From the NCBI RefSeq assembly GCF_900114015.1, contig NZ_FORN01000003.1, positions 1-64,000 on the forward strand: a DNA stretch of 64,000 bases. The letters are read 5' to 3'. The stretch is from Caulobacter sp. UNC279MFTsu5.1. Lineage in GTDB: Bacteria > Pseudomonadota > Alphaproteobacteria > Caulobacterales > Caulobacteraceae. The first letter of the stretch is position 1. Every line of letters begins with the position of its first letter. Positions 1 through 10,475 of the stretch are shown here, piece by piece. Below the pieces are notes generated by a model. The model saw only the letters and a list, made by a program, of their open reading frames with translations, was not told the origin of the DNA and searched no databases. A program made the translations under genes and the position numbers.

Positions 1-112
1 AGATCCTCCCCCTTTGGGGGAGGTGTCGCGGAGCGACGGAGGGGGTCTGCGGACTCGGCGGGTGAAACCCCCTCCGGCCCTCCGGGCCACCTCCCCCGGA
101 GGGGGAGGATCT
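1..112. repeat. Intergenic inverted repeat, 'CCTCCCCC' family (copy 1)
   Basis: The outer arms are inverted copies (AGATCCTCCCCC at the left, GGGGGAGGATCT at 101-112), with inner GC-rich palindromes and a 'GTCGCGGAGCGAC' block. The same words recur near 9340-9430 and 14528-14643. The element lies just downstream of lpxK, so its transcript would fold strongly and could act as a terminator or 3'-end stabiliser. That role is inferred; the repeat itself is seen. Confidence 0.75.
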
Positions 113-118
113 TGAGCG

Positions 119-1126
119 CTACAGTCCCGCCGTCTCCAGAAGATCCCCCAGCGCCCGTTCATCCTCGAACCGCGCCCGCACCGGCCACGGCGTCACCCGG
201 TCGCGCCAGGCCTGGGGCAGCCGCACCCAGTCCTTCTCGGTCGTGACCAACCCGGCGCTGTAGGCCGCCGCGCGGTCGGCCAGGAACTTCAGCGTCGCCT
301 CGTCGTAGGCGCCGTGATCGGGATAGGGCGCGAAGTCCACCAGATGGCAGCCGGCCGCCTTCAGGGCCCGCTCCACCTTCCACGGCTTGCCGATCCCCGC
401 GAAGCCGACCTGGCGGCCCTTGGGCGGCGGGACGGCGGGCTCCAGCCGGGCGACCAGCACCGGCGTGTCGCCGAACAGCGCCAGAAGCTCGGGATCGGCG
501 GCCGGCAGGTCGTTCGGCAGCAGCACGATCACCGCGTCGGTGCGGGCCAGGCTCGCCGCCAGCGGCTCGCGCATCGGCCCGGCGGGGAACACCTTGCCGT
601 CGCCGAACGGCCACTCGTCCTCGCGGGTCTCGCCGTCGACCACCACAAGCGACAGGGTCTTGCGCAGGTTGGGGTTCTGGTGGCCGTCGTCCATGACCAC
701 CACCTCGGCGCCGGCCGCGGCGGCCCCGCGCGCGCCCAGCACCCGGTCGCGCGACACCCACATCGGAAAGTCCTGGGCCAGCATCAGCGGCTCGTCGCCG
801 ACCTCGCGGGCGGTGTGGCGCGCCGGGTCGACCTGGACCGGGCCCTTCAGCTTGCCGCCATAGCCGCGCGACAGGCCGTGGGCGCGGCGGCCGCGCTGGG
901 TCAGGGTCAGCAGCAGCTCGCGGACGATCGGCGTCTTGCCCACCCCGCCGACCGTGAAGTTGCCGACGCAGATCACCGCGCAGTCGGCGCCGCGCGGCTG
1001 GGCGCGGGCGATGCGGCGGGCGGTCTGGGCGGCCCAGATCCACGACAGCGGGGTCAGCAGGGCGCGGGTCAGCGGGCTGGGGGCGCCGTGGCGGCGGTAC
1101 CACCAGCGCGGGGTGGCCGGCTTCAT
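119..1126 (-). CDS. lpxK: Tetraacyldisaccharide 4'-kinase LpxK
   Basis: This enzyme phosphorylates the 4' position of the tetraacyldisaccharide 1-phosphate to give lipid IVA, at the inner face of the cytoplasmic membrane. At 335 aa it has normal family length. The atypical P-loop GNFTVGGVGKTP is at residues 55-66, SRGYGG at 86-91, and the conserved DDGHQNP stretch at 146-152. An N-terminal hydrophobic/amphipathic helix (about 15-35) fits membrane association. The ATG overlaps the waaA stop by 4 bp (ATGA), so the two are translationally coupled. This is the last gene of a minus-strand cluster with the CDF exporter and waaA. Confidence 0.96.
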   Translation of the reverse strand: MKPATPRWWYRRHGAPSPLTRALLTPLSWIWAAQTARRIARAQPRGADCAVICVGNFTVGGVGKTPIVRELLLTLTQRGRRAHGLSRGYGGKLKGPVQVDPARHTAREVGDEPLMLAQDFPMWVSRDRVLGARGAAAAGAEVVVMDDGHQNPNLRKTLSLVVVDGETREDEWPFGDGKVFPAGPMREPLAASLARTDAVIVLLPNDLPAADPELLALFGDTPVLVARLEPAVPPPKGRQVGFAGIGKPWKVERALKAAGCHLVDFAPYPDHGAYDEATLKFLADRAAAYSAGLVTTEKDWVRLPQAWRDRVTPWPVRARFEDERALGDLLETAGL

Positions 1127-2406
1127 GCCTGCGCCTCCGCGTCCAGCAGGGCGAGGATGCGGTCAAGGCCCGCCCGGGCCTCGGCGTCGCGTCGGTCGAC
1201 GAAGGCCCGGGCCTGGGCCGCCTGTCGTTGCAAGACCTCCGGCCGGGCCAGAAGGTCGGCCAGGCGCGCGCCCAGCACCGAGGCGTCGGCGAAGGCGACG
1301 CCGTCGGCGTCGCGCAGGTCGGCATAGGCGGTCAGCCAGCTCTCGACGTGCGGGCCGGAGACGATCGGACAGTCCAGCCGCGCCGGCTCCAGCGGATTGT
1401 GGCCGCCGATCCCCTCGACCAGGCTGCCGGCCACCAGGGCCAGGTCGGCCAGCCGGTACCAGAGGCCCAGCTCGCCCAGGGTGTCGGCGACGATGACGTC
1501 CGCCGAATCGTCGGGCTCGCGGCTGCGCAGGCAGGCCGCGGCGTCGGCGGCCAGGGCCAGATCGGCGACGGCGGGGCCGCGGTCGGGATGGCGGGGGACG
1601 ATCACCAGGCGCGGGCGCCCATGGTCGTTACTGGCCGGCAGGGCGCGCCAGGCGGCCAATACGAGCTCGTCCTCGCCCGGATGGGTGCTGGCGGCCAGCA
1701 GCACCGGCCGGCCGCCGAGCCGCACGCGCAGGCTGGCCAGGGCCGCCGCGTCGACCGGCAGCGGGGCCGCGCCGAACTTCAGGTCGGCCTCGCCGGCCAC
1801 CGTCCCGCCCAGGTTGGCCAGGCGCTCGGCGGCGCGGCCGTCCTGGGCCAGGATCAGGTCGAAGCCGCTGAACAGCGCCCAGGCCGCGAACGGCCGGGCC
1901 CGCCAGCCGGCGTAGCTCTTGTCCGACAGCTTGGCCGAGACCAGGGCCAGCTTGACCCCGCGCGCCTTGGCGGTCAGCAGCAGGTTGGGCCACAGCTCGC
2001 TCTCGACGAACACCGCCAGGTCCGGCCGCCAGTGGTCGAGGAACCGCCGGGCGCCGCCGGGGGTGTCGACCGGCAGGAACTGGTGGATCGCCCCGGCCGG
2101 CAGGCGGCGGGCCAGCAGCGCGGCGGAAGTCACCGTGCCGGAGGTGACCAGCACCGCCACGCCCGGCCGCTCGGTCCGCAGGCGCTCGACCAGGGGCAGG
2201 ATCGACAGGCTCTCGCCGACGCTGGCCCCATGCAGCCAGACCAGGGTCCCGTCAGGACGCGGGGTCTTCGGCCGGCCCAGCCGTTCGTGCAGCCGCGCGC
2301 GGTCCTCCTTGCCGGCCTTGGCCCGGCGGTCCAGCAGCAGGGGCGCGAAGGGCTCCAGGGCGGTGGTCGCCGCCCGATACAGCGCCAGGGACAGGGGAAG
2401 GCTCAC
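1123..2406 (-). CDS. waaA: 3-deoxy-D-manno-octulosonic acid (Kdo) transferase WaaA
   Basis: Transfers Kdo from CMP-Kdo to lipid IVA at the cytoplasmic membrane. The 427-aa product has the N-terminal glycosyltransferase half with HGASVGE at residues 59-65 (E65 matches the catalytic Glu of the family) and a C-terminal GT-B half with GGHNPLEP. I chose the GTG at 2404-2406 because similarity begins there (VSLPLSLALYRAATT) and it gives a GTGA overlap with the upstream CDF gene stop. The open frame continues upstream only as a shadow of that gene. An ATGA overlap with lpxK follows. Confidence 0.95.
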   Translation of the reverse strand: MSLPLSLALYRAATTALEPFAPLLLDRRAKAGKEDRARLHERLGRPKTPRPDGTLVWLHGASVGESLSILPLVERLRTERPGVAVLVTSGTVTSAALLARRLPAGAIHQFLPVDTPGGARRFLDHWRPDLAVFVESELWPNLLLTAKARGVKLALVSAKLSDKSYAGWRARPFAAWALFSGFDLILAQDGRAAERLANLGGTVAGEADLKFGAAPLPVDAAALASLRVRLGGRPVLLAASTHPGEDELVLAAWRALPASNDHGRPRLVIVPRHPDRGPAVADLALAADAAACLRSREPDDSADVIVADTLGELGLWYRLADLALVAGSLVEGIGGHNPLEPARLDCPIVSGPHVESWLTAYADLRDADGVAFADASVLGARLADLLARPEVLQRQAAQARAFVDRRDAEARAGLDRILALLDAEAQA

Positions 2407-3374
2407 ACCGCGTCCGCGCCGGCCAGGTGGCAGGTGGCCACGCCGCCGCTCTCGACCTGGATGGTGACGTGGCCGATCTTGAAGCGGCTGGCCATCTGGC
2501 CGCAGATCTCGTGCAGGAACTGGTCGTTGTCGGGGTTTTCGGGGCGCACCAGGTGGGCGGTCATGGCCGTCTCGGTGGTGCTCATCGCCCAGATGTGCAG
2601 GTCGTGGACCTCGGTCACGCCGGGGCGCTCGGCCAGCCAGGCCCGGACCGCCTTGGGGTCGATGCCGCGCGGGGCGGCGTCCAGGGCCAGGTCGAGGCTG
2701 TCGCGCAGCAGGCCCCAGGTGCCCAGCACGATCACCGCCACGATGCCCAGGCTGACCACCGGGTCTAGCCACAGCCAGCCGGTGGCCCACATGGCGGCGG
2801 CGGCGGCGACCACCCCGGCCGAGATGGCGGCGTCGGCGGCCATGTGCACGAAGGCCCCGCGGATGTTCAGGTCGTCCTTGGAGCCGCGCATGAACATCAG
2901 GGCCGTGGCGGTGTTGATGGCGATGCCGACGGCGGCGACGATCATCACCGGCCCGGTCTGGATCGGCTCCGGATCGGCGAAGCGGCGCACCGCCTCCCAG
3001 GCGATGGCCCCGACCGCCACCAGCAGCACCACGGCGTTGGTCAGCGAGGCCAGGATCGTCCCCTTGCGCAGGCCGTAGGTGTGTCGCCCGCCCGGGGCCT
3101 TCTTGGCCAGCACCACCGCGCCCCAGGCCATGAACAGGCCCAGCACGTCGGACAGGTTGTGGCCGGCGTCGGCCAGCAGGGCCAGCGAATGGGTCATCAG
3201 GCCGGCGACGGTCTCGGCCGCCACGAAGCCGATGTTCAGGGTCGCGCCGATCGCGAAGGCCTTGCCGAAGTCCTTGGGGGCGTGGTGGTGGCCGCCGGGA
3301 CCGTGATGGTGGTGGCCGTGGCCGTGGCCATGATCGTGGTCATGGTGATCGTGATCGGCGTGGTCGTGCGGCAT
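2403..3374 (-). CDS. Cation diffusion facilitator (CDF) metal efflux protein, CzcD/ZitB-like
   Basis: Proton-coupled exporter of divalent metal (probably Zn, perhaps Co or Cd) across the inner membrane. The 323-aa product begins with a very His/Asp-rich cytosolic tail (about residues 2-32) typical of zinc-handling CDFs. Six membrane segments follow, with the paired HxxxD metal sites HNLSD (TM2) and HMAAD (TM5), and then a cytosolic C-terminal domain (about 220-310). The start is set at the ATG before the His-rich tail; the open frame reaches 3482 but nothing supports the extra residues. It is coupled to waaA by GTGA, although its function is not LPS-related. Confidence 0.93.
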   Translation of the reverse strand: MPHDHADHDHHDHDHGHGHGHHHHGPGGHHHAPKDFGKAFAIGATLNIGFVAAETVAGLMTHSLALLADAGHNLSDVLGLFMAWGAVVLAKKAPGGRHTYGLRKGTILASLTNAVVLLVAVGAIAWEAVRRFADPEPIQTGPVMIVAAVGIAINTATALMFMRGSKDDLNIRGAFVHMAADAAISAGVVAAAAAMWATGWLWLDPVVSLGIVAVIVLGTWGLLRDSLDLALDAAPRGIDPKAVRAWLAERPGVTEVHDLHIWAMSTTETAMTAHLVRPENPDNDQFLHEICGQMASRFKIGHVTIQVESGGVATCHLAGADAV

Positions 3375-3496
3375 GGGGTCTACATCCCACCAAGGGGCGG
3401 AGGGATCAATGTCTACAAAGCGGCTTCCGGCGCCGTTAGCGATTGTGCGCGTCCTTTGGCTCGCGGTAAGAGTGGAAATCAAGCTGGGGAAACCGT

Positions 3497-5899
3497 ATGA
3501 GTGTAGTGTATGGGACGTCGGGCGACGACGTCATCACCGGGACCGCGGGCGATGACGCCATCGTCGCGCTGGCGGGCGATGACACCGTCTTTGGCGGCGA
3601 CGGCGACGACGAACTGAACGGCGGCCACGGCGACAACCGCCTCGAAGGCGGCGCGGGCAATGACTACATCTATGCTTTCGAGGGCGCGGACGTGCTGCTC
3701 GGCGGGGATGGCGACGACACCCTCATGGAAGGCGCGGGCGCCGACCTAGTCGATGGCGGCGCGGGCGCCGATCTTTTTTGGCTGGTGTCCGATACCTCGG
3801 TGGACCGCTACACGGGCGGCGCGGGGGCGGATACTTTCCTAGTCACGTCCATGATCCGCTACAGCGGCTTGGACTTCACCTACATTCCAGCCAGTTCGCT
3901 GCTGGGCCTTGACCATATCGTCGACTTCTCCCGCGCCGAGGGGGACGTGCTCGATCTGGGCGTGACGCAGGGCATGAAGGATATCGGCTTTGCGTTGCGA
4001 TATCCGCTCTGGAACGGCGCGATCACCGATAGCGCCTTCACCCTTCAGGCGGGTCAGGCCCTAGTCGGTCTCGGCCAGGACGGCGTGGGGTTCTGGACCT
4101 GGGAAAACGCCGGATCGACCTATGTCATCATCGATCTGAACGACAATCTCACCTTGGACGTGACGGATTTCGTGATCGCGCTCGACGGCGTGACCAACTT
4201 CCAGAAGTCCGACCTGCCGGCGGGGACCTTCCTGGCCGAGACCGGCACCCGGCAAGCCGACAACTGGAAGGGTGGTCCGGGCGACGACATCTATTTCGGT
4301 GGATTCGGCGACGATACGCTGAACGGCGGCGCGGGCGGCGACCAGCTGGAGGCGGGAGATGGCGACGACACCCTGTTCGGCGAGGATGGCGACGACCTTC
4401 TCAAAGGCAGCCGTGGCGCCGATCTGATGACCGGCGGAGCTGGAAACGACGGCTACTGGGTGGACTCGGTCCTGGATCGTGTCGTCGAGGACGTGGACAG
4501 CGGGTATGACCTCGTCGTGTCCTCTATCGACTACACGCTGGGGGCGAATGTCGAACAGTTGTGGGTGTCCAACGGATCGACCGGAATTGGCAATGATCTG
4601 AACAACTATATTGCCGCATTTGACCCGGATTCCACCGGACTTTCTTACCACCTCTATGGCGGCGGCGGGACCGATCGGGTGGAAAGCCTTGGAGTCGGGA
4701 CGGATTTTCTGGATGGCGGCGCGGGGCGGGACACCCTGATCGGCGGGCTTGGAGCCGATGTGCTGACGGGCGGAACGGGTCCCGACATCTTCGAGGGCGC
4801 GGCGCGGCATTTCGACGGCGACACGATCACCGATCTTACAGCGACCGACCGCATCGTGATCTGGGATGCCGATCCTTCGAGCCTGACTGTCGCCCGCCAA
4901 GGCGACACCGTCGTCCTGTCGACCGGCGAGCGCTTCAGCGTGCAAGGCGCGCCGGCCGGTCGCTTCGTCGTCGCCGCGGCGGCCGAGGGCGGCGCCGAGA
5001 TCCGGTTCCTGGTGGATCGAGGCGCGGCCAACGACGTCAATCATGACGGACGCAGCGACTTCGTCTGGAGGCACGCCAGCGGTTACGTCACCACCTGGAC
5101 GGCTCAAGGCGCCGGATTCACCGCGAACACCTTCGCCCAGGCCGTTTCGCCGGACTGGAAGCTCGAGGCGTTGCTCGACTTCAATGGCGATGGGGCGACG
5201 GACATGCTGTGGCGCCACGCCAGCGGCATGTTCACGATATGGAACGCCGCGAACGCCGGCTTCGAGATGAACAGCTACGTCAACGCCGGCGTCGGAGCCG
5301 ATTGGACCCTGGTCGGCGACGGCGATTTCGACGGCGATGGCAAGAGCGACCTCCTGTGGCGCCATTCAAGCGGCATGGTGACCGAGTGGCGCTCCACTGG
5401 AACCGGTTTCGAACCCAATGTCGTCGTCTATTCGTACCTGCCCGCTTCGTCGACCTTGACCATTCTGGACCTCGATGGCGACGGGGCCGATGACGTCCTG
5501 GCTCGCTGGACCGACGGCGAGATCGAAGCGTTCCACGGCGCCGACTTCGTCTACATGTCCAGTATTGCGCCGGCGGTCGACCGGGACTGGTCGCTGGTCG
5601 GACACGGCGATTTCAACGGTGACGGCAATACGGATCTGATCTGGCGCCACACGAGCGGCGTCTTCACCGAGTGGGCCTCGACCGGCTCGGGCTTCATCCG
5701 GAATGTCGTCGTCGACGCCACGATAAATCCAGACTGGAGCCTGGCGACCGTCGCGGACTACAACGGCGACGGAATGGATGATCTTGTCTGGCGTCATGTC
5801 GGAGGGATGTTCACCGTCTGGCAGTCGACGGGCGATGGCTTCATCCCGAACGTCCTGGTGAACAGCAGCGTCAGTTCGGATTGGATCCTGAGCGCCTAG
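3497..5899 (+). CDS. RTX calcium-binding repeat / FG-GAP (VCBS-like) repeat secreted protein
   Basis: An 800-aa protein with no Sec signal, made of two repeat types. Glycine/aspartate nonapeptides of the GGxGxD hemolysin type occur at roughly residues 8-110, 255-320 and 395-435, with beta-rich linkers between. From about residue 513 to the end there are six units of some 55 residues of the form D-x-N-G-D-G-x-x-D-x-x-W-R-H-x-S-G, i.e. FG-GAP/VCBS-like blades with Ca-binding DxNGDG loops. Such proteins normally leave by type I secretion. No ABC/MFP/TolC exporter is nearby. GGGGA at 3486-3490 precedes the ATG. Codon use is less GC-biased than in its neighbours, and the gene lies opposite to and inside the LPS cluster, suggesting insertion. 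Substrate and role are unknown. Confidence 0.88.
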   Translation: MSVVYGTSGDDVITGTAGDDAIVALAGDDTVFGGDGDDELNGGHGDNRLEGGAGNDYIYAFEGADVLLGGDGDDTLMEGAGADLVDGGAGADLFWLVSDTSVDRYTGGAGADTFLVTSMIRYSGLDFTYIPASSLLGLDHIVDFSRAEGDVLDLGVTQGMKDIGFALRYPLWNGAITDSAFTLQAGQALVGLGQDGVGFWTWENAGSTYVIIDLNDNLTLDVTDFVIALDGVTNFQKSDLPAGTFLAETGTRQADNWKGGPGDDIYFGGFGDDTLNGGAGGDQLEAGDGDDTLFGEDGDDLLKGSRGADLMTGGAGNDGYWVDSVLDRVVEDVDSGYDLVVSSIDYTLGANVEQLWVSNGSTGIGNDLNNYIAAFDPDSTGLSYHLYGGGGTDRVESLGVGTDFLDGGAGRDTLIGGLGADVLTGGTGPDIFEGAARHFDGDTITDLTATDRIVIWDADPSSLTVARQGDTVVLSTGERFSVQGAPAGRFVVAAAAEGGAEIRFLVDRGAANDVNHDGRSDFVWRHASGYVTTWTAQGAGFTANTFAQAVSPDWKLEALLDFNGDGATDMLWRHASGMFTIWNAANAGFEMNSYVNAGVGADWTLVGDGDFDGDGKSDLLWRHSSGMVTEWRSTGTGFEPNVVVYSYLPASSTLTILDLDGDGADDVLARWTDGEIEAFHGADFVYMSSIAPAVDRDWSLVGHGDFNGDGNTDLIWRHTSGVFTEWASTGSGFIRNVVVDATINPDWSLATVADYNGDGMDDLVWRHVGGMFTVWQSTGDGFIPNVLVNSSVSSDWILSA

Positions 5900-6002
5900 A
5901 GCATTTTTGGAAAGTGGACGCCGGTTCGCGTGAAGAAAATGCGCCAAACAAGGACCTGGAGCGCCCGGCCTGAGGCAGTCAGGTCGGGAACCGCTCCAGG
6001 GA
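5898..6002. repeat. Intergenic extended-hairpin repeat (GAGCATTTTT family)
   Basis: GCATTTT (5901-5907) pairs with AAAATGC (5936-5942). CCTGGAGCG (5955-5963) pairs with CGCTCCAGG (5992-6000), enclosing a second near-perfect arm pair (CCCGGCCTGA/TCAGGTCGGG). The layout resembles, from memory, a short repeat common between alphaproteobacterial genes. It separates the convergent RTX and acyltransferase genes and may end both transcripts. Confidence 0.7.
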
Positions 6003-6030
6003 CCATCCGATCCTTCGGTCGCCAACAAGG

Positions 6031-6737
6031 CTAGGCGGACGGCGTCACGCCGACCAGCGCCTCCGCCCGTCGCGTCACCGCCGACAGCTCCGCCGCCCAG
6101 GCCTCGACCAGGGCGTCCGGATCGTCCCCCCGGCCGGCGGCGGTGGGGGCGCTCCAGACCATGGCGGCCTTGGCGAAGGGCAGGGGGATGACGGTGCGGT
6201 CCCAGGAGCCCAGGCGGATGCAGGGGTTGCAGGCCAGGCCGACGAAGATCACCGGCGCGCCGGTCACCCGGGCCAGGGAGGGCGTGCCCTTCTCCATGCG
6301 CTCGGCCGGGCCGCGCGGGCCGTCGGGGGTGATGGCGATCCCGCCGCCGTCCTTGACCCACTTGATCATGTCGCGGAAGGCCTGCTCGCCGTGCTTGTTC
6401 TTGGCCGGGTCGGTCTTCTTGGTCGACGAACCACGGATCGACGGGAAGCCCAGCTTCTCGACGGTCTGGGCGATGAACTCGCCGTCGGCCGAGCGCGAGA
6501 TCAGGGCCCGCATGTCCTGGCGGCCAGGGTCCTGCGGCCAGGTCAGCGGCGACATCGGGATGCGCGCGTGCCAGAAACACAGGATCGCCCCGACCCCGGT
6601 CTCGCGGCCCTGGGCCCAGACCGCCTCGGCGTGCTCCTGGCCCTCGCGGGTCATGCGCAGGGTGTGGAACACCAGCTTGGAATAGCCGGCGAAGACCGAC
6701 GAGACGATCTGGATCACCAGGGGCCAGCGCAAGGGTC

Positions 6738-6741
<4 letters not shown>
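6031..6741 (-). CDS. DUF374 lysophospholipid acyltransferase-like protein
   Basis: The 236-aa product has an N-terminal hydrophobic segment, the FWHARIPM block (about residues 56-63) in place of the HX4D acyltransferase motif, and TPDGPRGP (near 138-145), both typical of the DUF374 branch of glycerolipid/lipid A acyltransferases. The family is often coded beside msbA, waaA and lpxK in alphaproteobacteria, so a secondary acylation of lipid A or a related lipid is plausible but not shown. The start is a TTG (6739-6741) overlapping the stop of the msbA-like gene (TTGA); a second TTG follows three codons later. Confidence 0.85.
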
Positions 6742-8534
<1,793 letters not shown>

Positions 8535-8672
8535 GGCGGCAGGGGTCGGATGTCGCGGCGGGACTGTCAAGCTGGGCTATTGCCTGTCATTGCGGCGGGG
8601 GTGCGGCGCTGTGGCTTTTGCATTACAGGGCTGTGGCGCCTAGTTAGACGTCTTGCACGAAGGATCGCCCGC
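8535..8672. promoter_or_regulatory. Divergent intergenic region, msbA-like gene / phosphatase-like gene
   Basis: About 140 bp between two divergent genes, so it must hold promoters for both unless the phosphatase gene starts further upstream. I see no clear repeat, hairpin or textbook -35/-10 pair. Confidence 0.4.
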
Positions 8673-9338
8673 TTGCCCGGCTACGACACGACCACCCGCT
8701 GGGGGCGGTTTCGCACCTATCTTTCCTATCTGTGGAACGACCACGCCTATCTGCGCCTGGGCTTCAAGAACGACCACTGGGTCAGCCCCGAGCTGGTGCG
8801 CACCAACCAGCCGTGGCCGCACCAGCTGGCCGAATGGAAGAAGAAGGGCATCAAGACCGTCATCAACCTGCGCGGCGGGTTCGACGGCAGCTTCTACGCC
8901 CTGGAGAAATACGCCTGCGAGAAGCTGGGCCTGACGATGGTCGACTTCGTGATCACCTCGCGTGAGGTCCCGATCAAGGAGCGGGTGCTGGGCGCCCGCG
9001 ACCTGTTCGAGCGCATCGAATATCCGGCCCTGATGCACTGCAAGTCGGGCGCGGACCGGGCGGGGATCATGAGCGTGCTCTACGCCCACTACCGCCTGGG
9101 CCTGCCGATCGAGGAGGCCCTGGAGCAGCTGTCGTTCAAGTACCTGCACATCAAGCAGGGCAAGACCGGCGTGCTGGACTACACCTTCGAACGCTACCTG
9201 ACCGACGCCGCCCCCAAGGGCCTGACCTTCACCCAGTGGGTCGAGAGCCCCGACTACGATCCGGTGAAGATCAAGGCCGACTTCCGGGCCGGGATGATCG
9301 GCGGGATCGTGACGGAAGGGATTTTGAGAAGGGAGTAG
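8673..9338 (+). CDS. Protein tyrosine / dual-specificity phosphatase-like protein
   Basis: The signature is HCKSGADRAG, the CX5R phosphatase P-loop, with a preceding VINLRGG block and a variable acid loop. No signal peptide or TM helix is evident, so it is probably cytosolic. Target unknown. The start is uncertain: I used TTG at 8673, which has AGGA 8 nt upstream and gives 221 aa starting LPGYDTTTRWGRF. GTG at 8601 and ATG at 8550 are in frame and would add 24 or 41 residues of Arg-rich sequence. It faces away from the msbA-like gene. Confidence 0.8.
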   Translation: MPGYDTTTRWGRFRTYLSYLWNDHAYLRLGFKNDHWVSPELVRTNQPWPHQLAEWKKKGIKTVINLRGGFDGSFYALEKYACEKLGLTMVDFVITSREVPIKERVLGARDLFERIEYPALMHCKSGADRAGIMSVLYAHYRLGLPIEEALEQLSFKYLHIKQGKTGVLDYTFERYLTDAAPKGLTFTQWVESPDYDPVKIKADFRAGMIGGIVTEGILRRE

Positions 9339-9433
9339 GGGGTGGGAACCCCCTCCGGCCCTTCGGGCCACCTCCCCCAGAGGGGGAGGATCTAGCGCGG
9401 GGGGAGCTGTCGCGGAGCGACTGAGGGGGTCTT
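9338..9433. repeat. Intergenic inverted repeat, 'CCTCCCCC' family (copy 2)
   Basis: Contains 'CCCCCTCCGGCCCTTCGGGCCACCTCCCCC', 'GAGGGGGAGGATCTAG' and 'TGTCGCGGAGCGACTGAGGGGGT', the same modules as at 1-112. It sits between the convergent phosphatase-like gene and the DUF4170 gene. Confidence 0.75.
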
Positions 9434-9440
9434 CCGAGCC

Positions 9441-9665
9441 TCACCCCAGGCTCGGATCCAGCAGCTTGTGGGCGTGAATGATGAAGTACCGCGCGTGGGC
9501 GTTGTCGACGGTGGCCTGGGCCTTGGCCTTCCAGGCGGCGTGGGCCTCGGCGTAGTTGGCGTAGGCGCCGACGAACTCGACCTTCGACAGGTCGCGGAAC
9601 TCGACATCGGAAACGTTCTTCAGTTCACCGCCGATCACGAGGTGAAGAAGCTGCTTGTCGCTCAT
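9441..9665 (-). CDS. DUF4170 family small protein
   Basis: A 74-aa soluble protein with the W-K-A-K-A-Q-A-T-V-D core and the R-Y-F-I-I-H-A-H-K-L-L end typical of the alphaproteobacterial DUF4170 family. Function unknown. Its stop is 15 bp from the repeat at 9338-9433. It lies 24 bp downstream of the cysQ-like gene on the same strand, so they are probably co-transcribed with pmbA. Confidence 0.85.
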   Translation of the reverse strand: MSDKQLLHLVIGGELKNVSDVEFRDLSKVEFVGAYANYAEAHAAWKAKAQATVDNAHARYFIIHAHKLLDPSLG

Positions 9666-9689
9666 GGCGTGGAATTTCCTGCGCGGAAG

Positions 9690-10475
9690 TTATCGTTGCG
9701 GCAGGTCGATATGCCCGACGCGTGACAGGATCAACGGGTGAAGCGCGCGATTGGCGCAAACCACGCTCGGAAGCAGCGGATTTGCCCGATTGTAGGTGAA
9801 GGTTCGACCCTTGTGGTCGGTCAGGGCGGCGCCGGCCTCGGCGCAGATCAGGTCGGCGGCGGCCAGGTCCCACTCGTTCTTGGGCGACAGGGCGACGGCC
9901 GCGTCGAAAGCGCCGGCGGCCACCAGGCACAGGCGGTAGGCGATCGAGTTGCGGCTTTCCACCCGCATCGGCGGCCACGGATTGGTCCAGGCCGGATGGA
10001 CGAACATCTTGGCGTCGCCCAGCATGGCGGCGTCCTCGAGGTCGTCGGTGTCGCTGGGGCTGATCGCCACGCCGTTCAGGGCCGCGCCGCCGCCCAGGGT
10101 GGCGACATAGGTCTCGTCCAGGGCCGGCGCGTGGACCACGCCGGCCACCGGACGGCCGTCCTCGACCACGGCGATCGACACGGCGAACCACGGCTTGTTC
10201 TTGATGAAGGCCACGGTGCCGTCGATCGGGTCGACCACGAACTGGCGGGGCGTGGCCAGGCGCGCCGGATCGTCGGCCGTCTCCTCCGACAGCCAGCCAT
10301 AGCCGGGCCGGGCCGCGCCCAGGCGGTCCTTCAGCAGCGTGTCGACGGCCAGGTCGGCGTCGGTGACCGGCGAGCCGCCGTCCTTGGACCAGACCTTCAG
10401 CCCGGCCTCGCGGGCGCAGAGCGCCAGGGCTCCGGCCTCGCGCGCCGCGGCCAGGATCAGGTCCAGGTCGGTCAT
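9690..10475 (-). CDS. Inositol-monophosphatase-family phosphatase, CysQ-like (3'(2'),5'-bisphosphate nucleotidase)
   Basis: Mg-dependent phosphatase of 261 aa. It has the three metal-site motifs of the family: SEET at 63-66, DPIDGT at 82-87 and WDLAAAD at 202-208. The probable substrate is 3'-phosphoadenosine 5'-phosphate, as for CysQ, but inositol- or histidinol-phosphate activity cannot be excluded from sequence. The ATG overlaps the pmbA stop (ATGA at 10472-10475), indicating translational coupling. Confidence 0.88.
   Translation of the reverse strand: MTDLDLILAAAREAGALALCAREAGLKVWSKDGGSPVTDADLAVDTLLKDRLGAARPGYGWLSEETADDPARLATPRQFVVDPIDGTVAFIKNKPWFAVSIAVVEDGRPVAGVVHAPALDETYVATLGGGAALNGVAISPSDTDDLEDAAMLGDAKMFVHPAWTNPWPPMRVESRNSIAYRLCLVAAGAFDAAVALSPKNEWDLAAADLICAEAGAALTDHKGRTFTYNRANPLLPSVVCANRALHPLILSRVGHIDLPQR

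Noticed and set aside
4061..5365. 434-codon open frame on the minus strand inside the RTX gene
   Set aside because: Mirror of the Gly/Asp-rich repeats; no domain, start signal or codon bias of its own.
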